Part shown: positions 1-8,428 of the stretch, piece after piece
Layout: each line of letters opens with the position of its first letter
Numbering within the stretch: the first letter of the stretch is position 1
Origin: Edaphobacter lichenicola
GTDB taxonomy: Bacteria; Acidobacteriota; Terriglobia; Terriglobales; Acidobacteriaceae
Length of the DNA: 64,000 nt
Direction: 5' to 3'
NCBI RefSeq assembly: GCF_014201315.1
Contig: NZ_JACHDY010000002.1
Location: forward strand, 1 to 64,000
The notes under the pieces: model-generated
Databases searched by the model: none
Told to the model about the DNA's origin: nothing
What the model saw: the letters and a program-made list of their open reading frames with translations, nothing else
Program-made: the position numbers and the translations under genes

Positions 1-527
1 TGTTGTTCTTCGTCGGCCTTTTCGACACTGTCAAGGTGGCGTTGCAGTGCAAGTCGCTCGCGAGTGCTATCCACGCTAGCAACAGCACGAAACTTAGAGC
101 CATCGATAGCGATCCACTCACCTCGGATTAGTCCACAACCGCGTGCAAAGCGGATCAGTTCTACCCCCGCTGCCGTTACTGCATCGCGGTGCATCCGACG
201 GAACTCAGCGATGCTCTTATGGTCTGGATACAGGCGCCCCAGGAGCCACATCAACTCGACGTTCCGACGGCACTCAGCTTCCAAGCGCCGCGACGAGCGG
301 ATCTGATTCAGATATCCGTACAGATACAGTTTCAAGAAGTCGCGCGGATCGTAGCCAGGTCGTCCCGTATCGGCGGCCTTTGCGCGCTCGAAGCCGAGGT
401 CTGACATCTCGAGTTTCTCGACGAATGCGTCGATCACACGGCACACGTGATCTGCGGGTACGAAGTCGTCCAATACCACAGGAAACAGTGTTCCCTGACT
501 CCGTCCCTCGCCTTGGATGTAACTCAT
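1..527 (-). CDS. IS1182-type transposase, 5' part only (runs off the window)
   Basis: Reading the minus strand from ATG at 525-527 gives an uninterrupted frame to base 1 that begins MSYIQGEGRSQGTLFPVVLD. It continues with segments typical of IS1182-family DDE transposases: a DHVCRVIDAFVEKL stretch, a GRPGYDPRDFLKLYLYGY stretch, and an RRLEAECRRNVELMWLLG stretch. This is the N-terminal dimerisation and DNA-binding part. The start of the catalytic domain (EWIAIDGSKF, carrying the first Asp) lies near the window edge. No frameshift is visible, so the copy may be intact, but its 3' half and inverted repeats are outside the window. Family assignment is by recognition of these conserved blocks. Confidence 0.85.
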   Translation of the reverse strand, partial: MSYIQGEGRSQGTLFPVVLDDFVPADHVCRVIDAFVEKLEMSDLGFERAKAADTGRPGYDPRDFLKLYLYGYLNQIRSSRRLEAECRRNVELMWLLGRLYPDHKSIAEFRRMHRDAVTAAGVELIRFARGCGLIRGEWIAIDGSKFRAVASVDSTRERLALQRHLDSVEKADEEQ

Positions 528-687
528 AAGGAGATCTGCCTCCGCTTCCGCACCAGCATCTTCTCATCTGCCCCTGTTTAAAAACGAAAGCCTTTCTCAT
601 CACCACGAAATTCGTTTACAACAGGTACAACGAGTACACGATGACGTAAAGGCAGAGCCACCAGGGGGAGAGGCCCTTTTGGGGGCA

Positions 688-1545
688 TTACGGCATCATG
701 AAGTGAACGCCCGGTGCCGTCAGGAAGATAATCACGATAAACAAGGCTGCAAAGAAAAGAGCGGTAGGACTGATGGGAACGACTTCTTCCGGTGCTGATT
801 CTTTGCGAAGCCTGCGAGCGACCGGTGCGACAAAGAGCAGGATGGCCTGCCCCATCAGGCTTGCGGGCAGCACGGAAATGAGCATGAGATATCTTCCGTT
901 TGGGATCCGAAGGCCCGCAAGACAGAAGATGAACGTCGCCGCAGCATATGGGACCAGAGCGAGTCGGGTGAGGCTCTCAGGGAACGTGCTAAAGAGCGCA
1001 GCAAAGAAGCGCACAACACCAGTGCAGATCAGTGTGCCGAAGACGATCTCAAGAACACGTAGCAATGTCTGATGTGGCCAGAATGCGATCACTTCTTTCC
1101 AGTCGCCCACACCCGCGAGCCCCGAATAGATGATGTAGCAGAAACCATGGAAGATGCCCACCGCGACTACCAGCCAAAGAAAAATGCGGAGTGTAATATT
1201 TGCCCGCTTACGCATCGCAAGAATAAGCAATGGATATAGCAAGATGCCGAGGAGAATAGTGGAGAGGGACCCGGCTGCATTGATAAAACGATAACCCAAC
1301 CTTCCCGGAGCGAAGGCAGCGAGCATGTCAGATGAATCTATCGACGTTGAGGTCAAGACGAAATGGTGCGCGCCGAGCATACGAAACGCTACACCATGCC
1401 CAAGGACCTCGTGACACATCACCACCACGTAGTAGGCCAGAAACCCAATCGCTGCAAGTGTTGGGACGCTATGTCTATACGGATGCGCGTGATTGCCAGC
1501 TGCAGGAGTGGAGGTAGTCATTTGAGCAGGAGTGAGGGGAGTCAT
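688..1545 (-). CDS. polytopic membrane protein with HExxxH motif
   Basis: A 285-residue integral membrane protein with about six to seven hydrophobic segments. A cytosolic N-terminus rich in Pro, Thr and His is followed by a first helix that ends in CHEVLGHG (about residues 44-51). This looks like the zinc site of membrane metalloproteases of the M50 type, but it is HExxxH rather than the canonical HExxH, so protease activity is uncertain. The ATG at 1543-1545 has AGGA about nine bases upstream. The gene lies directly downstream of a degenerate tetR fragment and a copy of the TetR operator, so it may now be driven by that promoter. No second metal-ligand motif of site-2 proteases (such as NxxPxxxxDG) is seen. 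Confidence 0.7.
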   Translation of the reverse strand: MTPLTPAQMTTSTPAAGNHAHPYRHSVPTLAAIGFLAYYVVVMCHEVLGHGVAFRMLGAHHFVLTSTSIDSSDMLAAFAPGRLGYRFINAAGSLSTILLGILLYPLLILAMRKRANITLRIFLWLVVAVGIFHGFCYIIYSGLAGVGDWKEVIAFWPHQTLLRVLEIVFGTLICTGVVRFFAALFSTFPESLTRLALVPYAAATFIFCLAGLRIPNGRYLMLISVLPASLMGQAILLFVAPVARRLRKESAPEEVVPISPTALFFAALFIVIIFLTAPGVHFMMP

Positions 1546-1609
1546 TTAAGGTGTCCTTAGAAAAATAAATTGGCCAGTTGTTAGAAAACCGCACATCGAG
1601 AGTTATTCC

Positions 1610-1702
1610 CAAACCGTGCTCCTGAAGTTCCTCGAAGGCGGTGTTGAGGATGAGATCTCTAATTTCTTCAGGACGAAGGCGTTTCCAGACTTTGTCGAGA
1701 TA
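1610..1702 (-). pseudogene. degenerate N-terminal fragment of a tetR gene
   Basis: Translation of the minus strand gives RLRPEEIRDLILNTAFEELQ and then EHG. This matches the N-terminal helices of the intact TetR gene at 12816-13421 (RLRPEEIEAVIIDTVFEDLL, then EHG). Nucleotide similarity continues upstream through the start region, where the ATG has been lost and one base is deleted, and into the operator and promoter. Homology ends after about 30 codons, just before the recognition helix. The fragment is therefore a truncated duplicate of the 13.4 kb regulator, not a functional gene. Confidence 0.7.
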
Positions 1703-1729
1703 CAGAAATCAATTGCCGTAATCTTAGAT

Positions 1730-1749
1730 GCTACGATACGGTGCGTAGC
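1730..1749. promoter_or_regulatory. candidate TetR operator, copy 1
   Basis: The sequence GCTACGATACGGTGCGTAGC is an interrupted palindrome (GCTACG and CGTAGC, eight-base centre). An identical 20-mer lies at 13477-13496, upstream of the intact tetR. Its location upstream of a tetR fragment here and of an intact tetR there is what a TetR self-operator would show. Binding is inferred. Confidence 0.5.
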
Positions 1750-1961
1750 TCCAGAAAAAAGTGCTGATTTTTTATCAGTAGACGATGCAATGGAGCACGG
1801 GGCAGAAATTGATTCGTCCCGACAAACGCGGACAATGTCACTCCTGCTCCTTTGGGCTCTGCGTTACAGTGATTAATCGGCATTTCTTTTCATAGATATA
1901 TCGCACTCTCGAGAGACGCAGCGGTTTGAATCTGCTGGCGAGGTCAAGTTTGGGAATTGGG

Positions 1962-3206
1962 TTAGATCGCGCATGCTTTGCGGAGTACCTCTACCACACC
2001 CGCTAGCAGGCCGCGGATTGGCGTGGGGCTCGTGTGCGTGAGGTGCAGCGAACCGTTGACCGTGACCGCTCCAAGGGTCTGCTCTCCTTCGATGCCGCGG
2101 AGTGCACACGGTGCCCAGAGGGTCTCGAGTTTTAGGGGGCCGAATGTGCCGTCGAATGGGAGACGGCCGAGATTTGAGAGCATGACCTGCGCGTTGAACG
2201 CGTTTCGTTTGAGTTGAAACGCCTGTTCGACGGTGAGGTTGGACGAGACAGCTGCGGATTGGAGATCGATCATCCTGGATATATTTTCTGTGCTCTTGAC
2301 GGCAGAGAGGCCATCTTTCGCGAACCGTGCGAGGTCCCAGATCGTCATCGAGCCGTTTGGCGCGATCGAGATCTCACCGCCGCCGAAGGAGACCATGCAT
2401 TGATCTTTAAGGCCAAGAATATCGCGGATCTCAGCAGGCGACATGATGCGAAGCGGGTTATTGCGCCAGTTTTCATCGATGGCTCTCCCCGCGATAGCGA
2501 GCGCGGCGGAAATGGCGGCGTGGATGGTGACGCCTTCCTCGCGAGCGCGGCGCTGGAGTGCGGTGGTCAGTTCTTGCGTGAGTGCAATTCCTTCCACATG
2601 CGGTGGGAGAGGGCGCGGAGCAGCGAAGGATGGTAGGCCGGGCTCGGTGGAGGTGCGCTGTTGCGCGCCGAAGAGAATTTCGCGAGAAGACGTCAGTGGC
2701 AGAGCCTCGAGGGCATGTCCGGTGAGAGCGAGGAGGATGTCACGCAAAAGAAAGATGCGGGAGGAGCCGTCGCAGACAGCGTGATGTGAGGAGAGGATGA
2801 AGATGCAGTGCTTCTCCTGATGGAGCAGTACAGCTCGAAAGAGAGGGGCCTGATCAGGAGTGAAAGGTTCGTTTACTTCTTCGGCAATCTCCCGCTGCCA
2901 TCGGGCATTGGGCGAACTAACCACGCGGAGCGGGATGCGCTGGCCGGTGACGCGGCGAAAGTGAGGGACGCGGTTGAAGGTGGTGTCAATGCAGGCAGAG
3001 AGCAGCGGGTGGCGCTGCTGTACTGCGTCGAGCGCGTCGCGCCACTGTTGGACGGTTGTGTGGCCGGCGATTTGGGCCGCGAGTGCTCCATTAGTGGGAA
3101 AGTACTGGTCGAAGAGGCAGAAGAGCTCTTCAAAAGCGCCGAGGGGGCGGAGTAGATTGCCGGGCAGGAGTTCGAGAGGCTGAAGTTCAAGGAAGGTCGA
3201 AGACAT
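1962..3206 (-). CDS. condensation-domain acyltransferase-like protein
   Basis: A 414-residue free-standing condensation-domain protein of the BAHD/NRPS-C/PapA superfamily. The catalytic signature HHxxxDG is present as HHAVCDGSS (about residues 140-148), so acyl transfer to an alcohol or amine is likely. A C-terminal segment with the Asn-Leu-Gly-Arg block typical of these folds is also present. I chose ATG at 3204-3206 (MSSTFLELQ) because AAAAGGAGAG lies eight bases upstream; an in-frame extension of 26 residues lacks such a site. It lies on the minus strand with a methyltransferase and a GT1 glycosyltransferase, which suggests tailoring of a lipid or secondary metabolite. The substrate cannot be told from sequence. 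Confidence 0.8.
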   Translation of the reverse strand: MSSTFLELQPLELLPGNLLRPLGAFEELFCLFDQYFPTNGALAAQIAGHTTVQQWRDALDAVQQRHPLLSACIDTTFNRVPHFRRVTGQRIPLRVVSSPNARWQREIAEEVNEPFTPDQAPLFRAVLLHQEKHCIFILSSHHAVCDGSSRIFLLRDILLALTGHALEALPLTSSREILFGAQQRTSTEPGLPSFAAPRPLPPHVEGIALTQELTTALQRRAREEGVTIHAAISAALAIAGRAIDENWRNNPLRIMSPAEIRDILGLKDQCMVSFGGGEISIAPNGSMTIWDLARFAKDGLSAVKSTENISRMIDLQSAAVSSNLTVEQAFQLKRNAFNAQVMLSNLGRLPFDGTFGPLKLETLWAPCALRGIEGEQTLGAVTVNGSLHLTHTSPTPIRGLLAGVVEVLRKACAI

Positions 3207-3297
3207 GATGCTCTCCTTTTCTAGGTTTGAGGCGAGAGGTCCAGACTCGCCGTTGCGTTGAAGAGGTGTACAGCGACGAGGCACGTCTGACGTGGAA
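3207..3297. repeat. duplicated intergenic linker, copy A
   Basis: This stretch, just upstream of the condensation-domain gene, matches 4985-5078 downstream of the glycosyltransferase in the same orientation at roughly three identities in four. The shared core includes CAGCGACGAGGCAYGTCTG. Direct copies on either side of the methyltransferase suggest that the intervening 1.7 kb was inserted or that the linker was duplicated. Confidence 0.6.
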
Positions 3298-3395
3298 TCG
3301 TGATGGTCGAGAACTGTTTCGTTCCTGGTCGGTTGTACAGCATGATGTCAATTGGTGGCGGCCCCTCTGCACGTAGGTTCAAGAGCAAACGCTGT

Positions 3396-4211
3396 TCAGA
3401 GCCGCGCCCAGGCACAAACCTGCGCAGGTCCATAGATCTGGCTGCGCGCTTTGATGACTGCATCTCTGAGTCGGCTTTCAAGGCCGTCCATTGCAATTGT
3501 CTCCGCCGGCATAATCCTCATTCTTTCCAGTTGAGGCTTAAGGGTTTGCAAAAGTTCAGCGAGTGAACCATAAAGAGGTGAATCCGCGCTGCCCCCGACT
3601 AGTTCCTCGCAGAACAGATGGGGATACGGCAGGCCGGCCTCGGAAAAATGCCCGCCGAGCCGATCGGCGCCATCGTAGTTGGGCACCGACGACTGGAGAG
3701 CGATTCGAACAAGGTCGGTAGTCAGATCCCATAGCGGGACGTACGGAAAGGATTTAGTAATGCTGCCCATGCGAACTTCATGGAAGGCTAACGCTCCCCC
3801 AGGCCGGACCAAATGCGCGGCTTTACGCAATAGGGCGACCGGCTCCGGCTGGTGGACCAGTATGTATCGACCGATTACGAGATCGAAAGGTTCACCGGCG
3901 GAAAACTCTTCAACCGAGGCGTGTACAAAACTGATCTGCCGAAGCCTGGCTTCCTGGGTCCGCTTTCTGGCCACGTTGAGAACTTCCTGGCTGCGATCGA
4001 TACCGACGACGATGCCTGCTGGGCCTACCAGTTCGGCAGCGAGCATAGAGACATCGCCGGCACCACAGCCCAAGTCCAGCACGCGCACGCCTGCATCGAT
4101 TCCTGCGCTGCGGAGGAGACGCTCCGTGATCGGTCGCAACATGGCCGCCTGATTCTTCAGACGCTCGATCTCAGCCGACGAATGTCCAAGTGCATAGGTT
4201 GTCTCGCCCAT
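3396..4211 (-). CDS. class I SAM-dependent methyltransferase
   Basis: A 271-residue methyltransferase of the UbiE/Methyltransf_25 type. Motif I is VLDLGCGAGD (about residues 45-54). Motif II follows with GIDRSQEVL, where the Asp should bind the ribose of SAM. The motif IV region FDLVIGRYILVHQPEP and motif V region VRPGGALAFHEVR are both present. No membrane segment is seen. The start ATG at 4209-4211 gives MGETTYALGHS, without a strong ribosome-binding site. It sits between a glycosyltransferase and a condensation-domain protein on the same strand, which suggests O- or C-methylation of the same small molecule. The linker repeats on both sides suggest it was added to that pair later. Confidence 0.85.
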   Translation of the reverse strand: MGETTYALGHSSAEIERLKNQAAMLRPITERLLRSAGIDAGVRVLDLGCGAGDVSMLAAELVGPAGIVVGIDRSQEVLNVARKRTQEARLRQISFVHASVEEFSAGEPFDLVIGRYILVHQPEPVALLRKAAHLVRPGGALAFHEVRMGSITKSFPYVPLWDLTTDLVRIALQSSVPNYDGADRLGGHFSEAGLPYPHLFCEELVGGSADSPLYGSLAELLQTLKPQLERMRIMPAETIAMDGLESRLRDAVIKARSQIYGPAQVCAWARL

Positions 4212-4984
4212 TTTAGGCTCGTATTCCTCTCATCCAACGATTTGGTATTTCATCTTCACGAATCGCACAGTGTGGACGCTGGCCGTGCGCCTGTATTGGT
4301 AGAACACGCGAAGCACTTGTCTATTCCCAAACAAGACAGCAAGTTTTGTTATCCGAAGACTTGAACACCTAGCGCGCTATTTGTTTCGCCCACAAGGAAT
4401 ACAGGGCGATGCAAAGTGTTTTCTCACTACAGGATGTTGAAGACGCTCATCTCCCGCTTATCCATCATGTCGAATCGAACGAGGTTATTGGCTTGATCCC
4501 TTATCTAAGTCCTGAGCTTATTGCAGCAATCCTAAAGCTCGAAAGCACTTCCGCTGTTGATTTGCAGGTGGATTCTAAGTCAGTCTTGGAGAATTCTTCT
4601 CCAGCACTGCGATCCCAATCGGCTGTCAATGAAAAACTCGTGCGAATTACATTTCGACGGAAGGCGTCCTGGTTGCGATGCTCTCGTCTATTTGCGGTCG
4701 TGGGCAGACTGCTAGGCCCCTGGTTTCGATAAAAGATCTGCACCGGCCGTTTGAATCGCAACCGTGGTGTCTGGGCAACACAGGCGCAAAGCTCAAGACT
4801 CGGAGAACTCTCACCATCGGGCGATTAGAAGACCGGAGTACCCGTCTGTATCGGTGACGGGTCTCAGGAGAAGATCAATCAAGCACAGCAGACCCACGAA
4901 AAAGGCACGTCTCGCCTGAGCAAAGGGCGAATCGATCAGGCTTTCCGGAACCGGCACTGCGGGTCCGCTTTCGAATTCAAAACG
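4212..4984. other. stretch without a convincing gene
   Basis: Between the methyltransferase and the linker repeat I see no gene that I can defend. A 107-codon plus-strand frame (4409-4732, starting MQSVFSLQDVEDAHLPLIHH) has no recognisable motif and a poor ribosome-binding site. On the minus strand, the frame that follows the glycosyltransferase stop codon stays open to 4811 and ends in GYSGLLIARW but has no good start. It may be the residue of a gene displaced from behind the glycosyltransferase. Confidence 0.4.
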
Positions 4985-5078
4985 AAGGGTGCTTTCCTTA
5001 TCCAGGTTTGAGGTGAGAGACGCAGCCTCGCTGCTGCACGGGGAGGTGTGCAGCGACGAGGCATGTCTGGCGTGGAGC
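4985..5078. repeat. duplicated intergenic linker, copy B
   Basis: Direct, diverged copy of the linker at 3207-3297. It begins right at the stop codon of the glycosyltransferase and ends at a purine-rich AAGGAAAGC stretch on the minus strand. That stretch aligns with the ribosome-binding site of the condensation-domain gene. The alignment suggests that the glycosyltransferase and condensation genes were once adjacent. Confidence 0.55.
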
Positions 5079-6352
5079 TACGCGCTGACCGTCTCGCGGA
5101 CGCACTCCTTGATGAGGCTGATCAGTTCGGCTTCGACGTCGTGGCTGGCGAACTCGAGCGAGAGCTGTTGAGCGCGCTTACGGTAACCAGGCTGCGTGAA
5201 GATCTCGTTGACTGCGTGCCTAATGGCCTCAGGGGTCGCCTGGTTGGTGCGCAGATCAATCCCTGCGCCGGACCACTGGACGTGAGCAGAGACCTCTTCC
5301 TTATCTTCGGTAAGACCGGCGGAGATGACCGGAATGCCGTGGGAGATCGCCGTGTTCACGGTGCCGTAGCCTCCATTGGTGATGAGCAGGTCGATCTCCG
5401 GCATGATCTGCGCGTAGGGCAGGAATGAGGCGATGCGGGCGTTCGAGGGGATGGCAACGGGAATGGACTCGGCTGGTTGCCCGCCTGTGGTGACGATGAT
5501 CGTGACATCTTCCCTGCCACCGAGTGCGACGAGCGCGGGAGCGATGACCTGGCCTAGGTCGCGATTGGCTATGGTGCCCTGGGTGATTAGGACGAGGCGC
5601 TTAGTGCGGTCGAGGCGCTGCCACCACTCGGGCAGCGTGGGCTGGCCAGCTGGCGTGGGCAACGCGCCGATGTATCGTACCTTCGAGTTGGAGTTAGGGT
5701 ATTCGAAGCTCTCGATGCCAGGGTGCAGGTAGAGGTCGGGTAACTCGGTCATGGCTTCGAGGATGGGACATGGAAGCGCCGGACAACCAAGGCTGGCGAG
5801 GGCAGCGTTGACGGCCTGTTGCGCGGGCTGGAGAATGAAGTGCTCGCGGAGTTGCAGTTCTGCTTCGCGCTGCTCCGGAGTCTCGTCGGGGCGCATGGGA
5901 ATGTTCTTCCCACTGCCGATATTGACAACGGAAACCCCAAGGTGGGCGATGGCGGGGCGCTTGTCGCGAGGGCCGACGAGCATGGGGAGAGTGCCCCAGT
6001 AGATGGAGTCAGCGAGAATGAGATCGGCTTGGAAGTCGTAAAGCGCCATCTTGAGGCTGGCGGACTGGGCGGCGATGTTGCGGGCAAAGAAGTGGACGAG
6101 AGCGTGGCCGGTCATCTCCATACCGGGCGACATCTGCATACGCTCGGGGTACGTCTCCAAGTAATAGCCTGCTGAGGTTTGGGCGTTGGGAATCTCTGCG
6201 AGAAAGCGATGACCGGCGGCTTCGACGGCAGGACGCAGGTCTTCGTTGACCTGCACGGCGACCTCGTGGCCGGACTCCTCTAACAGCGAGGCGACGGACA
6301 GAAGTGGATTGAGGTGTCCGGCCGCCGGTATAGAAGCGATAAGAAATTTCAT
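5078..6352 (-). CDS. GT1-family (MGT-like) glycosyltransferase
   Basis: A 424-residue GT-B fold glycosyltransferase of the UGT/macrolide-glycosyltransferase type. The N-terminus MKFLIASIPAAGHLNPLLS holds the acceptor-domain Gly-His-x-Asn-Pro motif. The C-terminal nucleotide-sugar part contains LVLITQGTIANRDLG and FLPYAQIMPEIDLLITNGGYGT. In the usual family motif a His-Gly-Gly precedes the Gly-Thr; here it reads NGGYGT, so the conserved His is replaced by Asn. ATG at 6350-6352 follows GAAAGG with a four-base spacer. It probably glycosylates a lipid or small secondary metabolite processed by the two neighbouring minus-strand enzymes. The sugar donor cannot be told. Confidence 0.88.
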   Translation of the reverse strand: MKFLIASIPAAGHLNPLLSVASLLEESGHEVAVQVNEDLRPAVEAAGHRFLAEIPNAQTSAGYYLETYPERMQMSPGMEMTGHALVHFFARNIAAQSASLKMALYDFQADLILADSIYWGTLPMLVGPRDKRPAIAHLGVSVVNIGSGKNIPMRPDETPEQREAELQLREHFILQPAQQAVNAALASLGCPALPCPILEAMTELPDLYLHPGIESFEYPNSNSKVRYIGALPTPAGQPTLPEWWQRLDRTKRLVLITQGTIANRDLGQVIAPALVALGGREDVTIIVTTGGQPAESIPVAIPSNARIASFLPYAQIMPEIDLLITNGGYGTVNTAISHGIPVISAGLTEDKEEVSAHVQWSGAGIDLRTNQATPEAIRHAVNEIFTQPGYRKRAQQLSLEFASHDVEAELISLIKECVRETVSA

Positions 6353-6626
6353 AAAACCTTTCGTTAGTTAGTGGAAGAAATTGAAGCAGGTTTCTACAGA
6401 CGGAGAGTCAGCAATACAAGCAGCGACAGAGTCTCTTGATGTAGGTCATAGACACGACGCGAAAAGTGGAGAGTCGGCCTCAATGGTCTCCGCGTAAGAC
6501 TGAACACGGCGCCAATGTTTTTATTCCCGGCGCCAATAATAGCTTCGACGTGTTCTCGAGATCTGATTCAGGATGGAGGCCGCTGCCGTGCCTTGCGCCC
6601 TTCCAGCTATGAGCGCCATGTTTTGA

Positions 6627-7238
6627 TCATTGCCCCGCTTCGTAGAAAGAATATGTCGCTGTGTAAGGAACGCTGCGCATTGCGTTCTGGCTGCAACTAC
6701 CGTCAGGCACATTTCCCCCGTGCGTCCCGGTACGCTGGATAAATCGTACCGTCCCCAATCTTCCGGTACCGCCGACCGACTCAAGCAACAACCAGGGCAC
6801 TGCGGTCGCATCGGGAGCAACTTGTTTGGCGACAGCCCTTCCTTTTACCCAACTACCATCATTGAGCTGCCACGTCGGACCTGCAAAGTGTCGTCCAATG
6901 ACAGATCCCTCCTGATTGAGGAGCTTGGCATCCGGGGCCTTCAATGCCCAACGGCCATTGACGCAGCCGTAAACTTGATCTCCCCTTCCAACGGCCCGTA
7001 GCAGAAGTCTGGAGTGAGGAGGTACATCCATCGACTCGTTCGCCGTTTGGGCGATAGAGTCTCGAGCCATACACGCAACGGCGAGGACCAATGCAATCAT
7101 CCCCAATCGCCGGGCATAAGGAGGCGAAGTTTTGTCGGATCTTTTTCGACCATCTCCGATGTCACGAGAGAGGTTGATATTTCCTAGAAGCTGCAAAACT
7201 GGAGTTAGAAGTATATCGAGTAATACATCAAGAGACAT
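6627..7238 (-). CDS. DUF3455-domain secreted protein
   Basis: A 203-residue protein whose C-terminal 140 residues match the DUF3455 pattern: LLLRAVGRGDQVYGC, HFAGPTWQLNDGSWVKG, VPWLLLESVGG, FIQRTGTHGGNVPDG and a closing VPYTATYSFYEAGQ. A hydrophobic stretch (MIALVLAVACMARDSIAQ, about residues 46-63) looks like a signal peptide, so the true start may be the internal Met rather than the listed one. Neither start has a convincing ribosome-binding site. The family's function is unknown; members are exported and common in soil bacteria. No operon partner is apparent. Confidence 0.75.
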   Translation of the reverse strand: MSLDVLLDILLTPVLQLLGNINLSRDIGDGRKRSDKTSPPYARRLGMIALVLAVACMARDSIAQTANESMDVPPHSRLLLRAVGRGDQVYGCVNGRWALKAPDAKLLNQEGSVIGRHFAGPTWQLNDGSWVKGRAVAKQVAPDATAVPWLLLESVGGTGRLGTVRFIQRTGTHGGNVPDGSCSQNAMRSVPYTATYSFYEAGQ

Positions 7239-7423
7239 GGTTATACCGTCCGTAACGACCGGCCAGCAAGCGCTTGAGGAAGAACGCGGCTGGCCTCTTG
7301 AAACCAGAACACCGTCACAACTGGTTTATTCCGCGATGGACCGGAATGTTCCTAAATCGTCACACCTCCCTCTTGTGAGCGATCTATTCGATGTTGTCGC
7401 GTAAGGCCGCCTCATCCCTGACC

Positions 7424-7523
7424 AGGCGGTATCTACATATATATTTGCAGATTGTAGCCAGGCACACGTGATGACGCCGAGAGCGTGGCAGTTGGACTTG
7501 AGTTTATCGCAGCGAGTGGCCAT
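7424..7523 (-). pseudogene. remnant of an IS5-type transposase C-terminus
   Basis: The minus strand reads MATRCDKLKSNCHALGVITC and then AWLQSANIYVDTAW. This resembles the conserved C-terminal end of IS5/IS427 transposases (ATRYDKLKxNF followed by a hydrophobic tail). No catalytic part is present. Elsewhere in the 7239-7660 gap I see no gene. Confidence 0.4.
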
Positions 7524-7694
7524 CGGCGACCCTGAACTCAGCCGGAAGTTTTTTATGTCGTGCCTGGATGTGGGAATAAGTCTTCTTCCGGCGTGTTATT
7601 CCGAGTGTTGCAGACGACATCTACCAAGGCCGAAATAAATCGTTGAACTGAGCGTTTCAAATAGTAGGAGGTTATTATCCAGCGTCGTTCTTTC

Positions 7695-8216
7695 ATGTCA
7701 CTTGCGATCTCGGCAGCCTCTGCTGCTGTCTGTGGTCAATCACTTACACCTAACAGCCCCTCTCTAATTCATCCGGTCCTGTCTGGCGAGGACCGTCTAG
7801 ATGAAGCTCACAGCCTCGGAATTACATCGATCGCCTTTAAGGTTCTAACTCGAGACACAAATAATGAGTTGTTCATCATCGAGCACACTACCCGTCAGAA
7901 GGGCGGCCCTCCTCGTCATATTCATCCGCATCAGGATGAATGGTTCTATGTCATAGAGGGAGAGTTCCTCTTTGAAGTTGGTCACGATCGTGTGACGCTT
8001 CGACCTGGAGGTTCCATCCTCGCACCAAGAAACCTGCCGCATGCATGGGCATTTGTCGGGAATAATGGAGGTAGGATGCTGATCTCCTATACCCCAGCAG
8101 GAAAGATGGAGGCATTCTTTCGAGAGGTAACCAAGGGCAACTCTATGCCACCTCAAGACGAGGCTCTGTTTGAAAAATTTGATCTGATTCTGACTGGTCC
8201 GCCTCTCTTGGTCTAA
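7695..8216 (+). CDS. cupin-domain protein, probably with a Tat signal beginning upstream
   Basis: A single-domain cupin. The first motif is RHIHPHQDEWFYVIEGEFLF, giving the metal ligands His, His, Glu, and the second is LPHAWAF, giving the last His (about residues 74-120 from this ATG). Such proteins bind a metal and act as dioxygenases, isomerases or sensors; no substrate can be assigned. The ATG used here lies 23 bases from the nearest strong ribosome-binding site (AGGAGG, 7666-7671). In frame upstream, codons from 7677 read ATC, Gln, Arg, Arg, Ser, Phe and then this Met. They would form a twin-arginine signal (QRRSFMSLAISAASAAVCG) at the right spacing if ATC (7677-7679) serves as the start. 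Confidence 0.8.
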   Translation: MSLAISAASAAVCGQSLTPNSPSLIHPVLSGEDRLDEAHSLGITSIAFKVLTRDTNNELFIIEHTTRQKGGPPRHIHPHQDEWFYVIEGEFLFEVGHDRVTLRPGGSILAPRNLPHAWAFVGNNGGRMLISYTPAGKMEAFFREVTKGNSMPPQDEALFEKFDLILTGPPLLV

Positions 8217-8428
8217 AACTTCAACACCGCGTCGTTGACGATCACCGTCTCATCGCTTGTGAAGGCTGCTCCACAGGTCCTCTCGGGCGACCGGCATTAT
8301 CAGCAGCAATACCGAAGGCATTCGGCATCGCAGTTTGCTTTAGGTCGACGACAGTCATCCGTCCCGACACGCCCATCAGTCACTCGGCGCCGAATGAAGA
8401 ACAAGTGAGAGGAATGTTAGGCGAGAGA

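Noticed and set aside
3221..3496. 91-codon minus-strand frame overlapping the methyltransferase end, ending in LVAVHLFNATASLDLSPQT
   Set aside because: It overlaps a solid gene, has no start signal, and its tail is simply the linker repeat read in one frame.
4409..4732. 107-codon plus-strand frame
   Set aside because: No motif, weak start and atypical composition; kept only as a remark in the gene-free stretch.
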